A stretch of DNA of 64,000 nucleotides from Bolinopsis microptera (taxonomy: Eukaryota; Ctenophora; Tentaculata; Lobata; Bolinopsidae): assembly GCF_026151205.1 (NCBI RefSeq), contig NC_087077.1:620001-684000 (forward strand). Direction: 5' to 3'. The notes below the pieces were generated by a model. The model saw nothing but the letters and a program-made list of their open reading frames with translations. It searched no databases and was not told the DNA's origin. Positions within the stretch are counted from its first letter, which is position 1, and each line of letters begins with the position of its first letter. Made by a program: the position numbers and the translations under genes. This document shows, piece after piece, positions 45,175 through 56,174 of the stretch.

Positions 45175-45300
45175 GAACATACAACCAGCACGCAGCGGAC
45201 CAGTTTCCGTACGAGAAGACGGCTGTGGAGTACCTACAGGACCAGTTTAACCTGGACTACCAGGACGCGAGGAAGAACCTTGGGAGATATGGACTTGCTA
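45175..45300 (+). CDS. Orphan coding exon, product unknown
   Basis: A 126-bp, GC-richer block with an acceptor before it (AGGACAG) and a strong donor after it (GTAAGT at 45301). In the frame offset by two bases it encodes a soluble, amphipathic piece containing QFPYEKTAVEYLQDQFNLDY and then ARKNLGRYGLA. This looks like real protein, but I cannot name the family. No other exon of the gene was found, and the following LINE fragment begins within a few bases. It may be a cut-off gene end or a captured exon. Confidence 0.4.
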
Positions 45301-45302
45301 GT

Positions 45303-46231
45303 AAGTTATGCAGGGAGATACACTGGCGCCCTACCTCTTCGTGATTGTCATTGACTATGTGATGACAACAGCACTTAGAGGTAAAGATCTGGGCTTCACT
45401 GTCAACCCCAGAAGAAGCAGGAGATACCCAGCAGTTAAGATGACAGATGTCGACTTTGCTGACGATCTTGCACTGACAACAGACACCGCAGAGCAAGCGC
45501 AAGATCTTCTCCTCAGTGCGGAGCTGGCTGCTAACTCCGTTGGACTTCACCTCAACGAGAGTAAGACGAAGTACATCAGAGTCAATCTCTCTGAGTCTGA
45601 CTCTACCGTCATTAAAGCAGCAAGTGGGCAGGAGATAGAGCAAGTAGATGACTTTGTCTACCTTGGAAGCAGAATAATGAGTGCGGAGAAGGACTTTGAT
45701 GTTAGGAAAGCAAAGGCATGGGGGGCCTGTCATCAGTTAAAGACAACCTGGAAGTCTGGAATGCGCAGGGACTTAAAGATCCGTGTCTTTCGAGCAACGG
45801 TTGAGCCTGTACTCCTGTACGGCTCTGAAGCTTGGACGATAAGCCAATCCATGACTAAGCGGATCAATGGATGCTACACTAGAATGCTCCGGATGGCCTT
45901 GAACATACGTTGGCCACAAATCATCAACAACAGTGATTTATACGGCAACATCCCCAAGCCATCAGCGATGATAGCCTCCAGAAGAATGAGACTGGCTGGA
46001 CATGTAGCCAGGCATGACGACCTTCTGGCAAACCAACTTCTGTTCTGGGACCCTCAGCATGGATACAGGAGACCGGGGAGGCCCCACCTTACGTTTCTGG
46101 ACATGCTAAAGAAGGACACCAGCCTTTCCTGTGTTGAAGAGATAAGATCTGTTATGCTTGACCGCGACGTGTGGCGAGGAATTGTAGTTGTTGCTCGACC
46201 AAGAAGCCGACTTAAGTCAGTAAGTCAGTAG
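45303..46231 (+). pseudogene. 5'-truncated LINE reverse transcriptase
   Basis: The open frame starts at the conserved QGDTLAPYLF block, has the polymerase active-site motif DFADDLAL, then DFVYLGS, the post-core region VEPVLLYGSEAWTIS and RMRLAGHVARHDD, and ends with GRPHLTFLDMLKKD. This is the standard order for the C-terminal half of a non-LTR reverse transcriptase. The endonuclease, N-terminal polymerase and ORF1 are missing. The remaining frame of about 307 codons is unbroken, so it is a fairly young 5'-truncated insertion. Confidence 0.9.
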
Positions 46232-46337
46232 TAAGTGAGAAAGTTGCAAAATGTTAAATCTCAAGTTAGGTTATAAGCTGTGAAAAGTAACTTTTTAGAA
46301 CGTCCTCCATAATAACCCCAGGTCCCCCCTGTGTAAT

Positions 46338-46522
46338 AATATACGCTAATCTAACTGCGTATAATGCGATTACACTATTAATTGCACCGAGGCCGGCAGC
46401 CGAGTGAAATTGATGCAATAATCGCCCGAGGCCGATGCGAGTTCGATTATTGCAGTTATTTTCCACGAGGCGCGCCAAGTGCAATAACTGGTGTAATCGT
46501 ATTATACATGCAGTTAGATAAC
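46338..46522. mobile_element. MITE family A, copy 2
   Basis: The left end AATCTAACTGCGTATAATGC and the right end (reverse complement TTATCTAACTGCATGTATAA) form inverted termini of about 30 bp. The interior matches copy 1 at 39696-39870 with small indels. Confidence 0.8.
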
Positions 46523-49500
46523 TCCACGCTTCTGGTGTTATAACCAGTGCATTAGTTTTATAATCGCACCGACTATGTTTGTTATAATTTGGCTTCAAAA
46601 AAATGCGATTATAAACACATTGCCCCTGTTTTTTCATTGGAGCACACGCACAGCTGATATTTTGATTTTAACAATTGAATTGGCGGGCAAACGATCCGTT
46701 TTATGAGATGTATAAAACAATGCCAATCAAATGCATTATAATACATTTCCAAGCAACTGTTAAATGTTATTGTACCATCCAACACGGCCACGGCAACACA
46801 AATCAAATTTCAAAATAAGGAGACAACAGCGGGTCGCACATGCTTCAGAGTTTCAGACATGATGATCGTTGGCCACACGCCGTGCATTTGCTTGAAGATT
46901 ATCGTTTTCTGGTGGATCGTACGCAGTGGTCACGTGAACCTACCATTTCCGACGAAATTCTGACACTGACCAACCCCGAATTACTGATTTTTGAGGAATA
47001 AATGTCACGTGACACCAACTTGGATTTCCAATAGCCATGTGTCCTACGCGTACTGCGTGACGCCTTGTTTCATCAACGCGCGCTACTGCAAGCGAGAGGG
47101 CTCTGGTTAGAGCAAATTCTAGCCCCCCGACACCATAAGAAATCTGCCCTTGCCTCAATCCTCATACTGTGTTGTATTAATGCAACACAGTTTTTAAGTG
47201 AATTTTAATTGAATTTTCATTGGTTTATGTATACGTTGTATATACCAGATACCTTCAGCTACCGCGCGTGCGCGCGAAAAAGTTATACAACATGTGTCAA
47301 CTCTTTTTTGTAATTAATGAAATTTTAAATAACTTAAGCTTAATTTTTTTGATATTTTGACATTGAAATTTTATTTCATTTGCATTTGTCATTATATTAG
47401 TGACGATTTATTAAACGATCTGTAAAAAATTTAAAAATGCGCGCAGCTTATATATATATTAATCACAAATAAAGATTATAACGGGCCCGCGGTTCACATA
47501 GCATGTGCTAACGCGTACTGCGGTGACGCGCCTTGTTTCACAATTAGCCGGGCGGTCGCAGCGCTACTGCAAGCGAGAGGGCTCTGGTTAGAGCAAGGGC
47601 CCGCGCATTGTTAATTAAAAGTTTTTTAGTTTTGAGTAAACATATTTAATTTTGTAATACTTTGTTTTATTGATTGACGATGTCAATCCGTCGAGATTGT
47701 TGTTCTGCGAAGCAACGACGACGGATTCGATGCGAAGCAAGAATGCTAGTTCGCGCGGCGCTCGAAGCGGCGAAGTCCCTCCAACTTGTTTTAGTAATTT
47801 TTAATTTTGTTAAACATAATAATTTGACCAAAGATCGACTGGTTAGAAAATTTATTATTCAATTAATCAATTAATAAATGATCAAACAGCAATTTTAATA
47901 TTTTTCAGGTAGCGCCGCGCATATTCGAGTACTTTTGTTTGGCACCTTACGAATCGAGCGCTTGTTAGGCTTTTGGAGAGATTTCTCGTTCCCTTTGCTG
48001 AGATAATACTGCTGTGCTGACTATCTGCCTGCCCTTAGTTCATTTAACTATTCATGTATGTAACTGTGTTGTAATTCATCAAGTACATGTGCTTGTCAAA
48101 GCAGATGTAGGAAGAAAACAATATATGTGAAATGTACATTGCTCATTCTTGGAATTTCACATTCTAGGTCGACTTAAATGGGAATCAGCTTTGTGCGAAT
48201 TATCGACAATTTCGAGCGACAAATTAAGAAATACAAACTTTTTAAGGAATACAAATTTCCAGTGGTCTTACAATATTTCCCTGTCATTTTAAATTTGTTG
48301 GACCATTTTAGTGATACAATCATCCTGTGGTGTTGCAAACTGACAACCTTGCTTTCAACTAACTGTTTGCCTTTGCCCTTCTGACTCCAGAAAAGGACTT
48401 GAAGGTAGCAGTTCGTCATCCGATCATATTAAGACGATAACAATTTCACATCACGCTGCACAGTCAGTGAGTTTAATCCGAATCACGGCCTGTCTGAACC
48501 CAATTGTTTTAGTTGACTACCGACGCAAGTTGCCATAGATCTAAAACATAAGAGTTTACAATATAATTAAACAGATTCCTCCAGCTGGTACGCATTTGCT
48601 AGGTAACATGAGTGTAGCTTCCTTTCCTCCGTCATAGTTTCCCTATCATACGTTTAATTATTCGGCAGATGCTAGTTTAATCTGCAGGTATTCCAGGGAT
48701 CGATAAATCTTGGTAAGGTCTGAGTTTGCGCTGGCTTATTCCCTCAATGCTTTGCTGTGCGAGCATAGCTTCTCATCTTCGCCTATATAGTGTAAATCAC
48801 ATGCATCAGCGTTTTATTTTCTATTTGGTTTGATCTAGTTGGGATTTCTAAGTCCTTTAGATTGTGCTGCTTTAGCCGTAGAATGTCTTAGATTAGATTA
48901 ATATAAGAATAATGACATAAACATCATCACTAGTTTTAAACATTCTTCCTAATTTCTTCGCCATCAGAACTGTGAACATCTCACAGCCTTCGTCTTAGAA
49001 AACAAACAAATTTTAACATAAATGTCTAAAAAATAACTTATTTGCGTAAACGGAACAGGGTTTAAATCAAGAACACTTACATCATCCAAATTGGTCATTC
49101 AAACAATATATCTAATCAAGCAATGGTCATTGTCTAGCTATAAGGTTAGACAATATACGAATATTACAGGCTCATGTCATCAGAACAGACGACAACTTCC
49201 TGTTTTTTCTTCTATATTAGTTACTCATATCTCTTGTACAGACTTTTTTACAAGGACATTGACAAATGATACTCACATTAGGCATTCATTATTGCATCTA
49301 AATTATTTCACTTGCATTAGGCTTAGAAATTTATTCTCTGGTCAACAGATTTCAAATGTTTAATTAATTTGTAGTATGACAGTAAGGTATATAAGAAGTT
49401 ATTTAATTTTGCTTGGGCTATTATATTGACTAGGTATTGAGGTTTAATGATGATATGGAATTTGAATTCTATATAAATTTACACTATGTGGTTGGGGCAT

Positions 49501-50173
49501 TTTGCATAGTAAATATGGTTACTACTCATATATATCATATTATTTGATTGGTATTCGATTTCTGATTATTTCTCTAGGAATATGATTATTATATCTCAAT
49601 TTGGCTTTAGGTAGGGTGCCCCGCTAAAAGAACTGGATTCTTCCAGGAAGCATCCCGTGCACAGAGCTTGGTCTACATATATATTAAATTATTAACCATT
49701 CATTCTGTATGTGCACGAAAATTTATTTCAAAAAAAAAAAAATCAATAGTAATTTACATCCGTACGAACACAAAATTTGCCAAATTCGCTGTGCAAACTC
49801 TTCGTTTTTGGACATGACTTAATTTCCTTCTTGTTAAATTTACAGCGAACTGGCTAATTAGTCGCAGTCTAAAGAAACTATTATAAATCTTAGTACTCCT
49901 CTAGATAACACGTTGTCAGTAACTTGGAAGAAAATTAACAGAATCAAATGTTAAAATTCACATTTTCTCTATATTTTACTCGAACCGGCTTAATTTTTAA
50001 ATGGTACCTTTCCGAAAGTACATTTGATCCGCTAGTTGGGACCATGTTGTATCAATGCAATTATATTTTAAAAAAGATTCAATGAAAAATCATGTAATAT
50101 CATGCTTATTTTCATTCTAGCACTGTTTATTAAATCATTTACCAAGATGTCTGAGCGTACATGAAATGTTAAG
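46523..50173. other. Repeat-containing stretch without a recognised gene
   Basis: Two related segments, about 47040-47115 and 47511-47600, share CGCGTACTGC, CCTTGTTTCA and the run GCTACTGCAAGCGAGAGGGC. They are copies of one dispersed repeat. A segment at about 47670-47790 (GAACTAGCATTCTTGCTTCG on the minus strand) recurs near 58925. The rest is AT-rich with only short open frames. Confidence 0.5.
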
Positions 50174-53100
50174 ATGCCGAGCATCGACTCAGCATTGTTT
50201 AATCTCTTGGGATCTTCTTCTACCCTCGATAACCACACTCCTTCACGCCTCCTAACTGAACGGTGAGTCAAATGCCATGCAATTTAAATTAGTTAGTAAT
50301 TTGTGGGAGCAAACACCATGCTAAATGATAGCGAGGTATGCTTGATTAGAAATATGCTGTACTATATATCTTCCGATTTGATGTTGCAGCCTTGCCGGGC
50401 TCCTTGGTACCAGACATTTATTATATCATGTATGAACGAACGGTCGTTCACTGTGTCAACAAATTATCTACACCAATAAGTTGCATGTTTGTTTAACCTT
50501 TCCTAAAACGAATCGTTATGATCAGCTTACACTACCACATTTCAATTGTTTGCCACTGGCACGTGATCTACGTTTGTGTGGTGGAGTGTGCACTTAACCA
50601 ATTGTTTTGTCAGTATCGAGTTTGTTGCCCCAACGAAGAAGGACAGTTACATGGAACAACTCCGACTCAAATACAAACCAATCAACGGAATAGATAAATC
50701 CTCCGTTATCCCTCAGACTAAGTATGGATGATTTGTTAATTGTGTACAGGAAATTTTCTTTTTATGATAAATAAGGATTTAAAGAGCTGCTGTGTAAAAC
50801 TAGACCTTGGTTTCTTAGAGTACAGTGTTTCTTACATTGTTCGTACATTGTTCATTGTATAATGTATATTGTATATGCCAAAAGTGTTCACAATTTCTGG
50901 TTCTAACAACACTTTATAATTTAATCTCCGCTCCCTTGTGTTTATCTACTAAACTAACAAACCACACCCAGGAGTCTACAGAATGAGCTCTATAACAAAG
51001 ACAGAGTAGAGTTGAGGTGGAGACAGAAGCGGAGTGTGGGTTGCGGGCTGGTTAATCCTGCTAACACTTGTTATCTCAACTCAACATTACAGTGTCTTCT
51101 CTACACTCCTCCTCTTATTAACTATCTACTTACTGATCACAAGAAACATTGTGAGTACCTGGAATAAATCTCTTTCTGCTGGAATTTACTAGAATGTTCC
51201 TGATAGAATTTGTTTGCTAGAATTTTCCTCATCTGCAAGAGAGTGCACTTGATTGTTATTTTACTATTTACTGTTCACCACCATAGCTGGAAATCATCAG
51301 CGTTATTTAAAAAATTCAACCTCATCCTTTATTCGTCCATTAACGGATCTGTTACAAATGTAAAACGTTACATAAACTTAAATATAATTGAAAGGTCGCT
51401 CGGGGGGATTCTGCGTTAGCTGCAGTTTACTACAACTCTACAACACAGTGAATAATTCTAGTGGAGGAGCTTGTCGTCCTTCCTCCTTTATACACCACCT
51501 TAAAAGTAAGTTCACACTTGCCCTTATATTTATGTTGGACATTTTCCTGGCAGATTTTTATCGTAGTCAGAAATTTATACTTTCTGTGTTTGGATACAAC
51601 GTGGAATACTAGATACTAGAAAGTGACCATTAATTTTAATAATGTAATGTATGCCTTTTTTGTGTTTTGATTTTCTGGTAATCGAGTTAGGATATAGGTT
51701 TATTTATTTATTTATTCATATTAATTTATTATATAAAATAGAGATTCTGGATTTTTACTGTAATTAGTTCTGTTTATTAAAAATCTATTTCTTTCAGTGA
51801 TAGCAAAACACTTCTGTTTTGGTCGACAAGAAGACGCGCACGAGTTTTTAATACACCTCCGAGATAAAATGATACAACATTTCCTAAATTCCCATCCCAA
51901 GTACGTTATACATAATAAATCTCATGATACTACCCACAACTCATTTCACAGAGTCAAAATAAAACTCATCATATATAGAAATATCTTATATTACCATAAG
52001 ATAACAGATGTAGAATCTCATGAGATAACAGATGTACAATCTCATGAGATAACAGATGTACAATCTCATGAGATAACAGATGTAGAATCTCATGAGATAA
52101 CAGATGTACAATCTCATGAGATAACAGATGTACAATCTCATGAGATAACAGATGTACAATCTCATGAGATAACAGATGTACAATCTCATGAGATAACAGA
52201 TGTACAATCTCATGAGATAACAGATGTACAATCTCATGAGATAACAGATGTACAATCTCATGAGATAACAGATGTACAATCTCATGAGATAACAGATGTA
52301 CAATTTCAGGGTAGATAACACCAGAAAAGACACCACACCAACACACGCGGTGTTTGGTGGTAAGCTCGTCTCCACAGTAACCTGCACCCAGTGTAACCAT
52401 CAGAGCAACACTAACGAGTGTTTTCTCGAGCTGGGACTTGATGTTCGGGTAAGTTGTTTGGTTGTTTGTAGCTTATTTTACTTGTTAGGAGGAGAATTTA
52501 ACTTGTTCAATTATTGGTTGTGAGGAGTATTGGTGTGTATTTAGTGTGTGTTGGACCCCCCCCCCCCCCCCCCCCCCAGCTACACATTTGGCCCTTCGAT
52601 CATAATTTATTCATGTTTATAATTGTCTATCCTGGAATAAAACATTAAACACAATGTCTATCATTGTAAATATGGTCTGTCATTTCAGCACAGTGAATCG
52701 ATTCAGCAGTCCTTCAACAAGCTTTGCAAAAGAGAGACCTTAAGTGGAGCTAACTCTTACAAATGTGAAAAGTAAGGGGACAAAATTACTTTTTAACCTA
52801 TTTTTGAGAAGATATTTGTTATTGTTTTGCTGACTCGTTGAATCTAAATTTAACCGTTTTAGTAAAATATGAGGTATTAAGTTGTATAAATAGTGATTAT
52901 ATTACCGTGCTTACTGCAGTGTTGTATTGATAAGGGAGTTAACGTTACACTGCCAAAATATCTTAAAAATTACTAATTAATGACAGAAAAGTGAACGCCT
53001 TTCTCCCTTGAGAATTACCTGACAGGCTTGTTTGTATTGTACCTCCACCTCAATTAAATTTTATAATTTGAATGATCAGTGTTAGATAATATACATGAGT

Positions 53101-55295
53101 AAGTGAACAGGAAACTCAAAAGGCAGGCCTGTTCACAATCTTAGCACAAATATTGCGGATTAGCGGATTGCAGCTCTAACATTCAACAAACATCGTATCT
53201 CTAAAAACAAAGGGAAAAAATTAAAATGAAGAACTAAAATTGAATAACAGCTGTTTCACTGACTTAATCTTTCAGATGTAAAAGAACGGTTATAGCCACC
53301 AAGCAGTTTAAAATAGCCGAAACGCCCAATGTCTTGGTTCTGCACTTGAAGAGATTTCAATTTGGAGGATTCACGGGGAAACTTAAAAATCAGATAACTT
53401 TTCCAGAACATCTAGACTTGGCAAACTGGACCAAACAAAAGGTATTTTTATCATTACTGTTTTTATTACATCAAATTCTATTTCAAGGTTAAGTTGTTGA
53501 TGGCACTAGATACAAGATATGTTTGAAAAGCCCGCTCACAGTTAAATTGAATTCCTAACTAAACCAATCTCAGGGTGCAACTACAAAGTATAATTTGTAT
53601 GCAGTTCTTGTGCATGCTGGTTCCTCGGCGCAATGTGGGCACTACTACTGTTTTGTCAAGTCTGCTTCAGGTAAATATGTTTTCGCTCTGTGCTTGTTTC
53701 CTACGTTGCCGCCAAAATTGTAGCGGGAAACATGGATCAAATTGCATTTTTAGAATAGCTAGAAGGCTGTTTGTCGGAGAAACACCGAGCATGACGTAAC
53801 ATTTTTTCAGGGTCGTGGCACTGTATGAACGATACAAGTGTGAATACTGTCAGTCTACAGAGAGTCCTTAACTCGGAAGCTTATCTTCTTTTTTATATCA
53901 GACACGAGGTGAGCCGGTCTCATTGTGACAAAGGAATGCGCTGATAACGTTACGCGCGAAATAGTCCCTTAGATACAGCTCCTATTTGACTTAGCACTCA
54001 GTGGCTCTAAACATCTGCGCGCACACATGTCCTCGTTGGGCGCGTTGTATATCTGTCTCTGCTTCACATGTGTCGCGGTTTGAGGTGTACATTGTATTTG
54101 GCTGGCAGTATGCCCGAAATTTACTGGGTTCGATTTTGATTGAATATTTTTGCAGGGCTCGATTAGCAATGGTGTAACAGCCGCAACGAACGGCCATTCT
54201 GTCTCTTCTCATTCAAACGGACAAACCTCTGTTGGACCTTCTAAAACAAATGGTATGTCACACTAGCTATTCTTATTTCATGTACATAATATGACACGCA
54301 TATATATATATCTTATATGTGTTATTATTGTTCAAGTTGGAGAGCTCCTTTGATAGAATGATAGCTCAATATCCATAATTTCAGGCAATCACAACTCGTT
54401 GAAGGTGAGACTGATGGAGTCAAACCCATTCTTTTCGGAATCTCCAAAGCAAACGAAATCCGGACTAAATTCGGGTCGACCGGTCAAGTTCAACTTGTCA
54501 GTCAACTCAAACAAAGTAAAAAACCCCTATCTCAACAAAACTGAGAAATCCAATGGAGCTGGATTTATTGGTCCCCTTCTCCCGAATGGATCAATGCGGT
54601 CAAACGGCACAGCCAGCAAGCACATTCCAACAAATGAAACTGGTCCTGTTCAACCTAATGCCGAAAAACAATCCCCAGCTTCAAACAAGACTGGCCAATC
54701 TGTGAACTCAAATGCGACAGAGAAACCGAATGAGAACTCCGACAAAACTGCCACCCCTAAAAAGCCTTCTTCAGTTATCAGTTGTGCAGCTTCTCTCTCC
54801 TCTCTTGATATTCTGAAAAACACGTACAAAGACGAGTCAGAGGAAGAAGCGCAGCTTCACAAACCTAACGCTCAACCTGCTCTCATCCTTAAGAAGAAGA
54901 AGTCAGGGGAGAAGAACAGTGTATTCGACAGACTGAAAGATGCTGCCGAGAAGAAAACACCCTCCTCTGGAAACGTGTTCGAGAGACTTGGCATGAAGTC
55001 GGGGATCAAAAGTTGGTCCGGGGAGGAGTCTAAGAACTTCAAAAAAGGTACTGAGAATTGGAAGTCAATCGAAAATCCTCACAAGAGGGTTAGAGATGAT
55101 TACGAAGAAGAATTAGATGAAGGCCGTGTTAAGAAAGTTAAACAACAGAAAAATAATAATTTTAGAGAGAAACACGATTTTCAGAAAGCTCACGATTTTA
55201 ACAAGAATCAGAAGCGGTGGGAAGAAAGGAAATCGTGGAAACAAAACGGCCAAGGTCCCAAATACTTCTGGAAGAACAAAAAGCACAAGGTGTAA
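50174..55295 (+). CDS. USP36: Ubiquitin-specific protease of the USP36/USP42 type, 12 exons
   Basis: This enzyme family cuts ubiquitin from proteins; USP36 acts in the nucleolus. Exons are 50174-50262, 50614-50721, 50972-51150, 51395-51505, 51798-51900, 52310-52448, 52689-52771, 53276-53441, 53574-53670, 53811-53908, 54156-54252 and 54385-55295. All phases agree, giving 726 residues. The Cys box is GLVNPANTCYLNSTLQCL, with catalytic Cys about residue 99. After it come FCFGRQEDAHEFL, zinc-binding pairs CTQC and CEKC, LVLHLKRFQFGG, the His box CGHYYCFVK (His about 349), WHCMNDTSV (Asp about 366) and AYLLFYIR. The tail of about 340 residues is Ser/Asn/Lys-rich and ends in a basic stretch (PKYFWKNKKHKV), as expected of a nucleolar protein. 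In the Cys box, Ala replaces the usual Gly before NTC. USP36 versus USP42 cannot be settled. Confidence 0.9.
52006..52309. repeat. 24-bp minisatellite ending in a USP splice acceptor
   Basis: About 12 copies of GAGATAACAGATGTACAATC plus TCAT. The final copy differs (CAATTTCAGGGTAGATAACA where others read CAATCTCATGAGATAACA), and that change creates the acceptor of USP exon 52310-52448. Open frames across the array on both strands are repeat artefacts. Confidence 0.95.
52556..52577. repeat. Poly-C tract in a USP intron
   Basis: A run of about 22 C. Length in the assembly may be unreliable. Confidence 0.95.
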
Positions 55296-56166
55296 TTCAA
55301 AGAATCTGATGACATTCTTATTGTGGATAATTTTAGCGACTCTAAGCGAGCTACGATTTGTGTTTGCTGTACAGCTATGGATCGCTGGCGATAAAGTCGT
55401 TTGCTGCCATGCCCTAAATGAAGTTGAACATTGAGCTACGGACTTGAATCGAAACATTGGGAGCCGCAGTTTGATATATATGCACTCGGAAATGTGGCAA
55501 GCTTTTGCATGTTTTAGTGCTGAGAAGAGTTCTCAAATTATTCCTACTACTCTTGTTCAATCATTCGCAGAAGTGGTGAAAATATGTGGTAGTTTAACTG
55601 TTAGCTGCCCCTAGTTTCGTTTAATGATGAACGGTACGGACGAATGTTCACTGTTTAACTTTTTATTTGCTGTGAAGCAAATTTTAAACAGCAGACTTAA
55701 TGATCCCCCTCCAGGTTAAGTGATCGATTCTGGAGTTGATTTGTTTGATGAAAAAGGTACTTTTTCGTATTCTTTTTCGATGTGGTGGGTTTCTGAACTA
55801 TAGATTACAGCATGTCAGTGGTGATAAGTGATTCGAGAGTATATGGTTGATGGGTGTAATTTCTGTTCCGTTTTTCTTGAAATTTGAAATAACTAGATGA
55901 AAATGTATATTAAAATATAAGGAGTGGGATATGTTATGTATTTTTGTAATTTATTAAAACAGTTTGTTTCTTAAACGATGTATCAATAGCGCTCTGATTA
56001 TTGGTTTCAAAACGCCAACACAACGACCTTCAAGTCAAGCTTTGGGTAAATCTAAGTTCATCAAATATCCTCTTTCTTCACAAGATCGTCACCGGGCAGG
56101 CGATCAAATGTTCGACAGTATCACTGATCCTCTTCTTCGCACCTAGTTAAATCAAGTAGCACCACT
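55296..56166. other. Probable 3' untranslated region of the USP gene and spacer
   Basis: No coding signal was seen. ATTAAA at 55909, about 610 bases after the stop, is a plausible polyadenylation signal. The canonical AATAAA was not seen nearby. Confidence 0.4.
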
Positions 56167-56174
56167 ATTTGGAT

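Noticed and set aside
51969-52400. Antisense frames of 133-143 codons over the USP intron repeat, and the sense frame 51797-52318
   Set aside because: All are products of a 24-bp unit, which keeps any stop-free frame open. The real coding parts are exons 51798-51900 and 52310-52448.
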